Assembly: GCA_036763105.1 (NCBI GenBank)
Contig: JBAIYS010000010.1
Span: 1-64,000 of the forward strand
From: Peptococcaceae bacterium 1198_IL3148
Lineage (GTDB): Bacteria > Bacillota > Desulfotomaculia > Desulfotomaculales > Desulfohalotomaculaceae
DNA length: 64,000 nt
Direction: 5' to 3'
Positions 8,132-16,771 of this stretch are shown piece by piece. The stretch's first letter is position 1, and each line of letters starts with the position of its first letter. The translations under genes and the position numbers were made by a program. The notes beneath the pieces are model-generated. The model searched no databases, was not told the origin of the DNA, and saw nothing but the letters and a program-made list of their open reading frames with translations.

Positions 8132-9661
8132 ATGGCTGGATACCAAACCAATGAACAACTTCTGGAACAACAATTGCAAAAACTACAATATAAAATAGCT
8201 GATCTAGAAACGATACTATATAATGAACGTAAAATACTAAAAAATGAAATTGAACGACGCAAAGAGAGAGAATTAGATTTAAAAAGAGACAGACAATTAT
8301 TATACTCAATATTAGACGGATTACCAGCTTATGTTTATTTAATTGCGGCGGATTATTCTTTTTACTTTGTGAATCGTAAATTTTATGATATTTTTGGAGA
8401 CCCTAGGGGTAAGAAGTGTTATCAAGTAATGGGCAATAAAGAGAGTGCCTGTGCAGTTTGTGAAACTATGGAGGTATTTAAAACAAACCAACCGTTAAAC
8501 TGGGAATGGCAACACAGTGAAGAACAGGTTTATGAAATTAATGCTTACCCCTTTTCAGATGGCAGTGGTACCCCCTTGGTACTAACCTTGGCGGTGGACA
8601 TTACTGAACGAAAAAGACAAGAAGAGAGATTGCGCTTATCGGAGGAACAACTAACTAAGATTATTAATGCTGCTCCAGTGTTAATATCCCGTCAACGTTT
8701 GTCCGATGACGTAATTGAAAGTGTAAATGAGTGTTTTGTTGAAACAACCGGTTATACCAGTGAAGAGGTGATGGGAAAAACGCCAACTGAATTGAACATG
8801 ATTGATAGAGATCAAAGTGAATTAATTAAGCAACTGATTAACGAAAAGGGAAGTATCCGCAACTTAACAGTGCACATTCGCACTAAATCAGGAGAAATTA
8901 GAGAAGGTTTGCTATCATCGGAAGTACTTAATTTTAATGGTGAGCTACAACTTTTAAGCATTAATAATGATATAACTGAATTAAAGCGGATGGAGCAGGA
9001 AATGGCTAAGCTAGATCGATTGAACTTGGTGGCGGGAATGGCCGCCGGCATTGGCCATGAAATTAGAAATCCCATGACAACGGTGCGGGGTTTATTACAA
9101 ATATTAAAAAACCGAGACACCAAGTGCAACCAAGAACAACAAAATTTTGACGTGATGATATCAGAATTGGATCGAGCCAATGAGATTATATCGGAGTATC
9201 TTTCTTTAGCCCGAAAGAAGCCCAGCGATTTAAAACTGCAGAATCTCAACAATATTATAAAAGCATTGTTTCCATTAATTGAAGCCAATGCTATTGTTAC
9301 TGGCAAATGTGCAACGCTGAATTTGGGGGAAGTACCGGACTTATTACTGGATGGTAGTGAGATGCGTCAACTAATTATAAACTTAGCCAAAAATGGTTTA
9401 GAAGCCATGGAACCAGGCCAGAAACTCACCATTAGTACTTATAGAGAAGATGATGAGGTTACATTGGCTGTGCAAGATGAAGGGTCAGGAATTAAACCTG
9501 AATACCTGGAAAAGTTGGGAACCCCCTTTTTTACAACTAAAGATAACGGTACCGGCTTGGGTTTAGCGACCTGTTACAGCATTGCCGCCAGACACAATGC
9601 CACCCATAGTATAAAAACAGACTGTAATGGCACGATATTTTATATTCATTTTAAAATTTAG
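8132..9661 (+). CDS. PAS-domain sensor histidine kinase (orphan)
   Basis: A 509-residue soluble kinase: an N-terminal coiled coil (about residues 5-55), PAS 1 (about 60-165, with LDGLPAYVYLI and a Cys-rich stretch CYQVMGNKESACAVCE), PAS 2 (about 170-285), a HisKA domain with phospho-acceptor His309 in GHEIRNPMTTVRG, and a HATPase domain with N-box NLAKNGLEAM, DEGSGIK and GTGLGLA. GGGGGT precedes the ATG at 8132. There is no response regulator next to it and no membrane segment. That fits the cytoplasmic kinases that feed the Spo0F/Spo0A phosphorelay in spore formers, although this is inference. The four Cys in PAS 1 might bind a metal or cofactor. Confidence 0.88.
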   Translation: MAGYQTNEQLLEQQLQKLQYKIADLETILYNERKILKNEIERRKERELDLKRDRQLLYSILDGLPAYVYLIAADYSFYFVNRKFYDIFGDPRGKKCYQVMGNKESACAVCETMEVFKTNQPLNWEWQHSEEQVYEINAYPFSDGSGTPLVLTLAVDITERKRQEERLRLSEEQLTKIINAAPVLISRQRLSDDVIESVNECFVETTGYTSEEVMGKTPTELNMIDRDQSELIKQLINEKGSIRNLTVHIRTKSGEIREGLLSSEVLNFNGELQLLSINNDITELKRMEQEMAKLDRLNLVAGMAAGIGHEIRNPMTTVRGLLQILKNRDTKCNQEQQNFDVMISELDRANEIISEYLSLARKKPSDLKLQNLNNIIKALFPLIEANAIVTGKCATLNLGEVPDLLLDGSEMRQLIINLAKNGLEAMEPGQKLTISTYREDDEVTLAVQDEGSGIKPEYLEKLGTPFFTTKDNGTGLGLATCYSIAARHNATHSIKTDCNGTIFYIHFKI

Positions 9662-9662
9662 T

Positions 9663-9719
9663 AATAACACACAGGTAAAAACCGAGCATCATTAGCTCGG
9701 CTTTTATCAGTGTGTTATT
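9663..9719. terminator. Nested bidirectional terminator
   Basis: Two nested stems: outer AATAACACAC with GTGTGTTATT, inner AAACCGAGC with GCTCGGCTT. It sits between the convergent kinase and YhcN-type genes, overlapping the latter's last codons, and can serve both. Confidence 0.8.
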
Positions 9720-10224
9720 GTTTTTTAAAGTTTTCTTCTAAAGCATCAAAATCATAGGTGGAACTGGGCTTGCCTTCTGCAATCCCTTGGTTTATGTCCC
9801 GTAGTCGCTCTATTGTGTCAGGGTCAGTGGTAATGTAAAGGGAATTAAGGTTAGGATTTTCGTTCCTTACTTTATCATCAACCATTTTCTTAACTTCGCT
9901 TTCATTAACATTCATATTACTATTTAAGTCCAGTCCAATATAAGCCGTACTTCCAGCAACCACCACCTGACTTTTCACTACTCCCGGTACATCATCCACA
10001 ATGCTGGCAATTTTAATGGCCTGATCGTTCGAAGCAGGCTGGCTTTGATATTTATTGTTTTCTGGGTCTTCGTTTTGGTTGCGATTATCGATATCATCGG
10101 CCACCGGTTCTGGTGTTACCGGTTGTTGGGGCGCTGGCTTTTCTGCGGCAGTGCAACCACCAAATATTAAAGACACCAAAAAAATAAAACTTAACAGAAT
10201 ATAAGCTGATTTCTTAGCATACAT
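9715..10224 (-). CDS. YhcN/YlaJ family sporulation lipoprotein
   Basis: A 169-residue lipoprotein with lipobox IFGGC (Cys24), a Pro/Glu/Asn-rich linker to about residue 65, and the YhcN/YlaJ domain (IKIASIVDDVPGVVKSQVVV, then AYIGLDL). Members of this family are spore-coat or inner-membrane associated lipoproteins in Bacillus and Clostridia. GGAGG precedes the start. It indicates that the organism sporulates. It is monocistronic and divergent from the zinc-ribbon gene. Confidence 0.85.
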   Translation of the reverse strand: MYAKKSAYILLSFIFLVSLIFGGCTAAEKPAPQQPVTPEPVADDIDNRNQNEDPENNKYQSQPASNDQAIKIASIVDDVPGVVKSQVVVAGSTAYIGLDLNSNMNVNESEVKKMVDDKVRNENPNLNSLYITTDPDTIERLRDINQGIAEGKPSSTYDFDALEENFKKQ

Positions 10225-10341
10225 CGGTACCTTCCTCCTTTTGCTTTAGCCTTATTTTGATGTATTATTGATAAAATAATACATTGTTAAATTGATAATT
10301 TTTGTAGGTTTGTTGTGCACTATATACACCGCTTAAACTGC

Positions 10342-10370
10342 TTGTGTTTTTGTTCTAGATAGGATATAAT
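10342..10370 (+). promoter_or_regulatory. Sigma-A-type promoter for the zinc-ribbon gene
   Basis: TTGTGT (10342-10347), a 17-base spacer and a consensus TATAAT (10365-10370). Transcription would begin near 10377, leaving an untranslated leader of about 115 bases. Confidence 0.65.
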
Positions 10371-10420
10371 ACAACAAGTGGCTCGAACAATGCTTGGATA
10401 TACGGTAAAACTTTCTCTAT

Positions 10421-10471
10421 TGCCAATGGCTGGGGGGTTATAAACTGTTATTTCCCTAGCACGGGCAATTA
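10421..10471 (+). ncRNA. Structured 5' leader of the zinc-ribbon gene
   Basis: Inside the long untranslated leader, ATTGCC pairs with GGCAAT, and nested within it GCTGGGG pairs with CCCTAGC (one G-U pair) around an AT-rich loop. The ribosome binding site GGGGAGG follows about ten bases later. The arrangement suggests a cis-acting RNA element (folding control of translation). I do not recognise a named riboswitch or thermosensor. Confidence 0.45.
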
Positions 10472-10492
10472 TATAGGGGAGGTTTTTTTATT

Positions 10493-10789
10493 ATGTATCA
10501 AGACAAAACTTTAACTTGCAAGGACTGTGGTGCTGAATTTGTATTTTCAGCTTCTGAACAAGAATTCTACGCTGAGAAGGGTTTTGCTAACGAGCCAGGT
10601 CGTTGTCCAGAATGCCGTGCTGCTCGTAAGGCCCAAAGAAATGGTAACGGTGGCTATGCCCGTAGAGAGCGTCAAATGTACGATGCGGTTTGTGCAGAGT
10701 GTGGCAAAGAAACTCAAGTTCCTTTCCAACCGCGGGGCGACAGACCAGTTTACTGCCGCGACTGCTACAGACCACGCAACAACTGGTAA
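10493..10789 (+). CDS. Small zinc-ribbon protein with four CxxC motifs
   Basis: A 98-residue protein with eight Cys in four CxxC pairs: Cys9/Cys12, Cys38/Cys41, then CAEC and CRDC in the C-terminal third. Two zinc ribbons joined by a basic linker (ARKAQRNGNGGYARRERQ) are expected. It belongs to the zinc-ribbon CxxC-x17-CxxC type proteins common in anaerobic Firmicutes, whose role is unknown; the basic linker suggests nucleic acid contact. GGGGAGG is ten bases upstream. It has a strong promoter and a structured leader, and is followed by a palindromic terminator. Confidence 0.8.
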   Translation: MYQDKTLTCKDCGAEFVFSASEQEFYAEKGFANEPGRCPECRAARKAQRNGNGGYARRERQMYDAVCAECGKETQVPFQPRGDRPVYCRDCYRPRNNW

Positions 10790-10808
10790 GTTTTAAATTT
10801 TAGAAATT

Positions 10809-10862
10809 AGGGGGCTGTTGCCAAAACAAACCTTACGTTTGTTTTGTGCAACAGCCCCCTTT
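10809..10862. terminator. Hairpin terminator, GGGG-TGTTGCAA family (long form)
   Basis: AGGGGGCTGTTGC and GCAACAGCCCCCT form the outer stem and AAAACAAAC with GTTTGTTTT the inner stem. It stands 20 bases after the zinc-ribbon gene and before the 3' end of asrC, so it can end both. Same family as 4872-4926. Confidence 0.8.
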
Positions 10863-10921
10863 AAATCATCATATGGCCTTCTCACCTTGTTCGCCGGTTA
10901 CTTCTTCATCCTCAGATACCC

Positions 10922-11920
10922 TCAAGTCTGTAAAGATTCGTGATGCACGTTGCTGTCGTACTTATAGCCGCCAAAGTCAATGAAGTTGGCCACTCTAGCC
11001 TTGGACGGTAACGTTACTCCCCTTAATACTTCATCCTTAAATGTGTTTAACCCGGTGCGGTCAACGATATAACCCACATGTTCTTTAGTTAGTGAACGAT
11101 CGATATACTTATCGATGTACTGGTAAAGGTTGCCGCATACTTTTAATACTGTGTCCCGGTCTACCCATTCCAGAAAACTGCGGGCAATGCGGGGGTTTTT
11201 CTTGCCGGTTCTACCCATGATAACGATGCGATAATAGGTTTCGCCCCTGGTCCAGGCGGCGGTGGGGCATTTTAATGTGCATTCACCGCAACCAATACAT
11301 CTTAATGGGTCCCGCTTAACTTTGTAATTTTCAAAGGTGAGGGCTCCGGTGGATACCTTTTTGCAGTTCTTTACACAGGCCTGGCAACCGATACAGCGGG
11401 AAGCGTCATAAATTGGTTCCACCTGTCCAATAATGCCAATGTCCTGCATGTGAGCCTTAATACAATCGTTGGGGCAGCCAGTGATGGCTATTTTTACATG
11501 TGGGTCGTGGGGATAAATAATTTTTTCCACATCAAAGGCCAGGGCAGTGGTGTCGAAGTTGGCATTAGGACAAACTCGATTGCCAATACAAGCTGAAACG
11601 TTACGGGTGCCGGCAGCGGGGTAACCTTTAGCGGGGTCGGCAATGGCTACACCCCGGTCAACTTCTAATTCTTTGATAATTGGCGCAATCATGGCATTTA
11701 TTTGTGCCATCTTGTCAAAGGGAATGGCGGGGATTTCAAAGCCTTGTCTGGTGGTAATGTGCACAGTGCCATTGCCAAACTTAGTGGCGATTTCTTGGAT
11801 TAATGGCAAAAATTTAACCGGCAGGTGCCCACCGGGAACCCTGACGCGCAGGCAGGTTAGATGACGATCTCTGGTAATTCGCCAAGCATTTTTAATTACC
11901 TTTTTTGTATTAATAGACAT
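10922..11920 (-). CDS. asrC: Anaerobic sulfite reductase subunit C
   Basis: The 332-residue catalytic subunit reduces sulfite to sulfide on a siroheme-[4Fe-4S] centre. The sulfite/nitrite reductase ligand motifs are seen as CIGNRVC (C-x5-C) and GCPNDC (C-x3-C). They are followed by a two-cluster ferredoxin insert (CIGCQACVKNC and CIGCGECTLKC), the usual AsrC arrangement. It is the last gene of asrABC, 14 bases after asrB, with GGAGGTG before the ATG. An Fnr-like box lies upstream of the operon. Sulfite respiration or detoxification is the expected role. Confidence 0.95.
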   Translation of the reverse strand: MSINTKKVIKNAWRITRDRHLTCLRVRVPGGHLPVKFLPLIQEIATKFGNGTVHITTRQGFEIPAIPFDKMAQINAMIAPIIKELEVDRGVAIADPAKGYPAAGTRNVSACIGNRVCPNANFDTTALAFDVEKIIYPHDPHVKIAITGCPNDCIKAHMQDIGIIGQVEPIYDASRCIGCQACVKNCKKVSTGALTFENYKVKRDPLRCIGCGECTLKCPTAAWTRGETYYRIVIMGRTGKKNPRIARSFLEWVDRDTVLKVCGNLYQYIDKYIDRSLTKEHVGYIVDRTGLNTFKDEVLRGVTLPSKARVANFIDFGGYKYDSNVHHESLQT

Positions 11921-11934
11921 TTATTCACCTCCGG

Positions 11935-12735
11935 TTAATCTAAAAGTTTTTTAGACTTAGTGTAGTTAAACACTGGGCCCTCTAGACAGACATAGGTGTC
12001 ATCTATTTTACAGTGGCCACATTTACCCAGGCCACAGCACATTTTACGTTCAAAGGACACCCAAATATTTTTTTCAGCAATGCCCCGTTTTAAAAATTCT
12101 AAAGCGGCAAATTTCATCATTACCGGCGGTCCCACAATCACCACCCGGGTATTTTCAATATACGCTAGGTCAATTTCCGGGATCAAGTTGGTAATTAACC
12201 CAACTCGACCTGACCAGCCGCTGTTTTCATCAGCATTATCCACCGTTACTTGGACATTAAACTGTTGTTTCCAATTGGCGATTGCATCGGTAAATAGCAC
12301 ATCATCAGGACTTTTAAAACCAGCCAATACATTAAAGTTCTTCAGCAGTTCTGGATTTCTATAAAAATGACTAATCATGCTTTTAACCGGCGCTAAGCCA
12401 GTGCCGCCGGCAGCAATAATTAAGTGTTTACCTTCAAAGGATGGTACGGGAAAATGATTGCCATAGGGGCCACGGATAAATAAATGATCAGTTTGATCCA
12501 ACTGGTGAATAACTTTAGTCACCTTGCCCACACGGCGAATGGTCATCTCGATGTAACCTGGTCCAAAATCACTGACGGAAATGGGGCATTCTCCCACTCC
12601 GGGAATAGAAACTTCCACGAACTGTCCCCACTTGGGGTCAATATTGCATGCTAGACGATAAGTCCAGTCTGTCTCCGTTTGTTTAGTGATGTTAATTATC
12701 GGTGCCTTAAATGGCAAATATGGATTTTTAGTCAT
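11935..12735 (-). CDS. asrB: Anaerobic sulfite reductase subunit B
   Basis: A 266-residue flavoprotein of the ferredoxin-NADP reductase type. It carries an FAD-binding segment (FIRGPYGNHFP), an NAD(P)-binding fold (IIAAGGTGLAPVKSM) and a C-terminal [2Fe-2S] motif (CCGLGKCGHCKI then VC). It passes electrons from NAD(P)H through AsrA toward AsrC. Its start overlaps the end of asrA by eight bases and GGAGGTG lies within asrA, indicating translational coupling. Confidence 0.95.
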   Translation of the reverse strand: MTKNPYLPFKAPIINITKQTETDWTYRLACNIDPKWGQFVEVSIPGVGECPISVSDFGPGYIEMTIRRVGKVTKVIHQLDQTDHLFIRGPYGNHFPVPSFEGKHLIIAAGGTGLAPVKSMISHFYRNPELLKNFNVLAGFKSPDDVLFTDAIANWKQQFNVQVTVDNADENSGWSGRVGLITNLIPEIDLAYIENTRVVIVGPPVMMKFAALEFLKRGIAEKNIWVSFERKMCCGLGKCGHCKIDDTYVCLEGPVFNYTKSKKLLD

Positions 12736-13750
12736 TATTGTTCACCTCCTGAACAGCCAGTGCCAGTTTATTAACACAGCGGGAGAAGGATATATATTCA
12801 GGACAAACGTCGTCGCAGCGGCCACAGCCTACGCACATGTGCACACCAAAGCGCTTTTTGTAATCATTAACCTTGTGCATCACTTTAAAACGCATGCGTT
12901 GGCTTTTTTCTCGGCGGAAACTGTGACCACCGGCCACATCGGTAAAACCGTCAACTTGGCAACTGGCCCATACTCGGCGCCTTTCGCCACAGTTGGGGTT
13001 ATCTTGATAAAAAATATCCTGCATGGTAAAGCAACTACAGGTGGGGCAGGAGGTATTGCAACGGCCACAGGAAATACAGCGGGCGCCGTATTCCTGCCAA
13101 ATTTCATGTTCTGCAACGATATCTAAATCTAGATTCTCTGGTAAATTCACTAAAATATTATTTTTTTCAACAAACTGCGGTTGCACTTCCATTGCCGTTC
13201 CTAAAGTCGAAAATAAGCCATCAATGTCTTCCTTTACGTTGCAAAGGTAAAAACCCTTTTCTACCCTAATGGAGGCACTGTAATTTTCGGTGTGGTTGGT
13301 GCCCATTGAGACACAAAAGCAATTATCAAAACTATTAATGCAATCCATCAAAATAAATTTAACTTTACTGCGCAATTGCTGATAGTAATAGTCCGGCTCT
13401 GAACCGTTTTTTAACATAATGTTGTCTAAACGATCCACTGCGTGGATGTCACAGGAACGCAAAAAGATGATGATATCCCTGGGATCTACCTTTGGTTCAC
13501 TGTACTCGTCGGCGGTGAAATAGAAAAGAGTCTGATTGATTGGATAAAATATTTCTTTAGCAGAAAAATATGATTTGTGGCCAAAGACAATGTCTTCGAT
13601 GGTGTTTGGTTCACCGTACCCAACAATATCAGAATTAGAAAAACGTCCTTTGCCTTTTAACAGTACTGGAGCGTAAACCCTATATTTTTGTTTTAACTCT
13701 GTTAAAAGTGCATTAAATTCCTTTGCTGAAAACCTGTAGCCCACCAGCAT
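12728..13750 (-). CDS. asrA: Anaerobic sulfite reductase subunit A
   Basis: A 340-residue iron-sulfur electron carrier with C-terminal ferredoxin motifs CISCGRCNTSCPTCSC and CVGCGRCDDVCPEY. The N-terminal half resembles AsrA/hydrogenase beta-type subunits that hand electrons between clusters. It is the first gene of the asr operon. The ATG start has only a weak GAGGG close by; a GTG two codons in (13744) is about equally plausible. An Fnr-like box with a -10 at the canonical distance lies upstream. Confidence 0.94.
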   Translation of the reverse strand: MLVGYRFSAKEFNALLTELKQKYRVYAPVLLKGKGRFSNSDIVGYGEPNTIEDIVFGHKSYFSAKEIFYPINQTLFYFTADEYSEPKVDPRDIIIFLRSCDIHAVDRLDNIMLKNGSEPDYYYQQLRSKVKFILMDCINSFDNCFCVSMGTNHTENYSASIRVEKGFYLCNVKEDIDGLFSTLGTAMEVQPQFVEKNNILVNLPENLDLDIVAEHEIWQEYGARCISCGRCNTSCPTCSCFTMQDIFYQDNPNCGERRRVWASCQVDGFTDVAGGHSFRREKSQRMRFKVMHKVNDYKKRFGVHMCVGCGRCDDVCPEYISFSRCVNKLALAVQEVNNND

Positions 13751-13804
13751 CCCTCGCTTTCAATAATATAATAGTAAATTAACACAGAATCAGCAATTTG
13801 CTTA

Positions 13805-13816
13805 TGATGTATATCA
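13805..13816 (-). promoter_or_regulatory. Fnr-like box upstream of asrABC
   Basis: TGATGTATATCA is a perfect TGAT-N4-ATCA palindrome. On the minus strand a -10-like TAATTT at 13781-13776 is centred exactly 32 bases downstream of the box centre, the spacing of class II Fnr promoters. asrA starts about 26 bases after that -10. Confidence 0.65.
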
Positions 13817-13930
13817 CATTGCTATAAATTAATGGAAATATTTATAGTTGGTTAGTCATTTTAAAATTACATGTTTTTTATAGAAATAAGGCCGATTTTA
13901 ATATAAATTTTAGAAGTATATTGTATTATG

Positions 13931-13958
13931 ACAAAGGCTTTGTGACATAGTGTCACTA
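13931..13958. promoter_or_regulatory. Cluster of overlapping palindromes
   Basis: ACAAAGGCTTTGT, GTGACATAGTGTCAC and ATAGTGTCACTAT overlap one another in 28 bases. Each is a perfect odd palindrome. The GTGACA/TGTCAC arms resemble a Crp/Fnr half-site set but with seven rather than six central bases. Which regulator would bind is unknown. Confidence 0.4.
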
Positions 13959-14182
13959 TCAAATAAAATTAAAATTATTTATAGATTTAAGGAAATTACC
14001 ATTTTATTATAGTTGCTTCATATATATATTAAGATTATATTTAGTAGATGTAATAGGACTAGTAATTTTGTGAAGTAAGACAAAGTAACAATTTTAAAAT
14101 TAAATAACTATCATAGCAGGAATTTTTTGGTTATAATGGAATACACAAAATAGCAAGAAAATTTATTCACTTATACCAATTG

Positions 14183-14223
14183 TGATATAAATCATGGATT
14201 GCTTTGGTGGCAAATTATATACT
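14183..14223 (+). promoter_or_regulatory. Fnr-like box and -10 of the nuo operon
   Basis: TGATATAAATCA (14183-14194, within TTGTGATATAAATCATG) is followed by TATACT at 14218-14223, centred exactly 32 bases from the box centre. This is the class II Fnr activation geometry. NuoA starts 75 bases after the -10. Confidence 0.68.
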
Positions 14224-14297
14224 TGTGTTGGTGTCATTAATTATCTTAATCAAATGAAGGCTTAAAATTAAAAATTACTAGGAAAGGGGGATTTAAC

Positions 14298-14651
14298 ATG
14301 CCAGAAGGTGGAGCGATACTACTATTTCTCATGGTGGCTGTGGGGTTTACAGTGGTTACTCTTGTTCTTTCATCTTCAGTTTCACCACGACTTAAAAACA
14401 AGGTTAAAGAAGAGCCCTACGAATGTGGACCGCCAACCATAGGGCCAACATGGGTACGCTTTAAGGTACAATATTTTATTTATGCACTATTATTTGTAAT
14501 TTTTGATGTGGAAACAGTATTTTTGTATCCCTGGGCGGTGGCATTCAATAAACTGGGATTGTTTGCCTTTATCGAAATGATTATCTTTATATGCATTCTG
14601 GTAGTTGGTTTGTGGTATGCCTGGAAGGAGGGTGCGTTGGAATGGAAATAA
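14298..14651 (+). CDS. nuoA: NADH-quinone oxidoreductase-type complex subunit A
   Basis: The 117-residue membrane subunit has three transmembrane helices and the family motif YECG(P) in the first loop ([18 protein letters not shown]), followed by [19 protein letters not shown] precedes the ATG. It is first of eleven nuo genes. NuoA lies at the junction of the proton-pumping arm and the quinone-reducing arm. Confidence 0.96.
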   Translation: MPEGGAILLFLMVAVGFTVVTLVLSSSVSPRLKNKVKEEPYECGPPTIGPTWVRFKVQYFIYALLFVIFDVETVFLYPWAVAFNKLGLFAFIEMIIFICILVVGLWYAWKEGALEWK

Positions 14652-15196
14652 AACCGCAGCAATGTAGACATCCAATTGAAGACATGACCAACGACGTCGT
14701 TCTGCAGCAACAAGTGAAGCGTACCATTGCTTTGGCGCCACTGGAAAGTCTGTTAAATTTAGCCAGGGCCCATTCCCTTTGGCCAATGACCTTTGGTTTA
14801 GCCTGTTGTGCCATTGAAATGATGGCAGCCGCTGGTCCTAGATTTGATTTGGCTCGTTTTGGTTACGAGGTGTTTAGAGCATCGCCTCGGCATGCCGATG
14901 TGATGATTGTGGCCGGTACCATTACTAATAAAATGGCTCCTTATATCAGACGTATTTATGACCAAATGCCAGAACCTAAATGGGTAGTGGCCATGGGAAG
15001 TTGTGCCATATCCGGTGGCCCCTTTGTGGATTCCTATAGCGTGGTTGCCGGTGCCGATAAGATTGTACCGGTGGATGTATATGTACCCGGTTGCGCGCCG
15101 CGCCCAGATGCATTAATTCAGGGTCTGTTGATGCTTAAACATAAGATCCGGGACCCAAAGGTGGTGGATAAAGAGCCATGGAAAGCAATCAAGTAA
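14642..15196 (+). CDS. nuoB: Complex I-type subunit B (N2 cluster)
   Basis: The 184-residue subunit carries the terminal [4Fe-4S] cluster N2. Its ligands are visible as the tandem Cys in [18 protein letters not shown] and YVPGCAPRP. The ATG at 14642 is chosen because AAGGAGGG lies nine bases upstream; the gene then overlaps nuoA by ten bases. Quinone reduction happens next to this cluster. Confidence 0.96.
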   Translation: MEIKPQQCRHPIEDMTNDVVLQQQVKRTIALAPLESLLNLARAHSLWPMTFGLACCAIEMMAAAGPRFDLARFGYEVFRASPRHADVMIVAGTITNKMAPYIRRIYDQMPEPKWVVAMGSCAISGGPFVDSYSVVAGADKIVPVDVYVPGCAPRPDALIQGLLMLKHKIRDPKVVDKEPWKAIK

Positions 15197-15609
15197 TTGA
15201 TAAAGTAATCGCGAAATACCCACTGGTTGAGTTCGTTGACGATCATTTGCTGGTACCCATTGAAAACCTGACAGCGGTAATGAAAGAGTTAAGGGATGAA
15301 TTTGGCTTTAATTTACTAACCAATGAAACTGCCGTTGACTATGTAGAGCACTTTGAAGTGATTTACAACCTCTGTCGCGTCCCGGAAGGTACAATGCTTA
15401 ATGTAAAAACTAAAGTTGATCATGAGCAACCAGAGTTGCCCACGATGGTAGATATTTGGGCAGCGGCCAATTGGCAAGAACGGGAAATTTATGACTTGCT
15501 GGGAATTCGGTTTATTGGCCACCCAGATTTACGGCGCATTCTATTGGAAGATGATTTTCAAGGTTACCCACTGCGCAAAGATTTTAAATGGGTTGGCGGC
15601 CGGGATTAA
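15178..15609 (+). CDS. nuoC: Complex I-type subunit C
   Basis: A 143-residue peripheral-arm subunit (30-kDa family) with the signature [24 protein letters not shown] then D-F-x-G-Y-P-L-R-K-D-F. It is shorter than many NuoC proteins at the N-terminus but otherwise complete. Its start overlaps the end of nuoB by 19 bases. Confidence 0.95.
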   Translation: MESNQVIDKVIAKYPLVEFVDDHLLVPIENLTAVMKELRDEFGFNLLTNETAVDYVEHFEVIYNLCRVPEGTMLNVKTKVDHEQPELPTMVDIWAAANWQEREIYDLLGIRFIGHPDLRRILLEDDFQGYPLRKDFKWVGGRD

Positions 15610-15623
15610 AAGGGGGTGTAGTG

Positions 15624-16730
15624 ATGATAAAAACTGAAGAATTTACTCTGAACATGGGCCCCCAGCATCCATCAACCCACGGTGTATTTCGTTTGATTAC
15701 ACACTTGGATGGTGAAACCGTTGTCAAGGCGGAACCGGTTATTGGTTATTTGCACCGGGGAATCGAAAAGTTAGCTGAGGCCAGAACCTATAGCCAATTT
15801 ATCCCTTATACCGATCGTTTGGATTACCTATCTTCAATGTTGAACAACCTCGGCTATGTGCAAGCGGTGGAAAAACTGATGGGTGTAGAGGTGCCGGAAA
15901 GGGCGGAATATATTCGGGTAATTGTCTCGGAAATGTCCCGTTTATGTAGCCATTTGATTGCCACCGGAACGTTAATTATGGACTTGGGTGGTGTAACGGG
16001 TTTCTTTTACCCTTACAGAGAACGGGAAAAATTAATGGATATGCTAGAAATGATTAGTGGTTCCAGATTGACCTTTAGTTATATGCGTATTGGTGGTGTG
16101 GCCGGTGATATTCCAGCCGAAGTTTTGCCGATGATTAAAAAATTTACTGAGGAATTTCCGGCCTGTGTGGATGAGTACGAAGGACTTATAAATGGCAACG
16201 AAATATTTCAAGCCCGCATGAAAGGTATCTCTGTACTTGCTAGAGAGAAAGCACTGCAATACGGGGTCACTGGTCCAATTTTAAGAGCAGCGGGAGTGAA
16301 CTATGATTTGCGCAAAGTACGCCCATATGGTATTTATGACCAGTTTGATTTTGAGGTGCCGTTGGGTGAAAACAGCGACTGTTTTGATCGATTTAACGTA
16401 CGGGTGCAAGAAATGCGCCAGTCCAATCGCATTATTGAACAAGCGTTGGAACAGCTAATGGAACTACCTGAAGGACCGGTCATTGGCAAGGTGTCTAAAG
16501 TGATCAAACCGCCAAAGGGTGAAGTCTATCATGAGATTGAAGGCTCTAAGGGTGTTTTGGGATACCATGTCATCAGCGATGGCACCGTAAACCCCTATCG
16601 GGTGCATGTGCGTAGACCTTCTTTTATTAATCTAGCATTAATTGATGAGATGTGCCGTGGCTGGAAGGTGGCCGACGTAATAGCCATTTTGGGTAGCATT
16701 GATATTGTGTTGGGCGAAGTTGATTGTTAG
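15624..16730 (+). CDS. nuoD: Complex I-type subunit D
   Basis: The 368-residue 49-kDa homologue forms the quinone site with NuoB. It shows the family opening NMGPQHPSTHGVFR and the HRGIEK segment. The nickel-binding Cys of hydrogenases are absent, as expected. ATG at 15624 is preferred over an upstream ATG because AGGGGGTG lies just before it. It is separate from nuoC (no C-D fusion). Confidence 0.96.
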   Translation: MIKTEEFTLNMGPQHPSTHGVFRLITHLDGETVVKAEPVIGYLHRGIEKLAEARTYSQFIPYTDRLDYLSSMLNNLGYVQAVEKLMGVEVPERAEYIRVIVSEMSRLCSHLIATGTLIMDLGGVTGFFYPYREREKLMDMLEMISGSRLTFSYMRIGGVAGDIPAEVLPMIKKFTEEFPACVDEYEGLINGNEIFQARMKGISVLAREKALQYGVTGPILRAAGVNYDLRKVRPYGIYDQFDFEVPLGENSDCFDRFNVRVQEMRQSNRIIEQALEQLMELPEGPVIGKVSKVIKPPKGEVYHEIEGSKGVLGYHVISDGTVNPYRVHVRRPSFINLALIDEMCRGWKVADVIAILGSIDIVLGEVDC

Positions 16731-16771
16731 AGCCAAATGACAATTAAGAAATTATGTCTGGGGGAATTGGC

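Larger units (their letters stand above)
13751..14297. other. Intergenic control region between asr and nuo operons
   Basis: This 547-base AT-rich stretch has no credible gene. It holds two divergent Fnr-like boxes (13805-13816 and 14183-14194) and a cluster of three overlapping palindromes at 13931-13958. The remainder is AT-rich and unassigned. Confidence 0.7.

Noticed and set aside
10527-10796. Overlapping frames on both strands within the zinc-ribbon gene
   Set aside because: Only the 10493 frame has a ribosome site, Cys-pair periodicity and a family resemblance; the others are shadows.
12686-13126. Plus-strand frame of 146 codons across the asrA/asrB junction
   Set aside because: It is antisense to two well-conserved iron-sulfur genes and shows no domain of its own.
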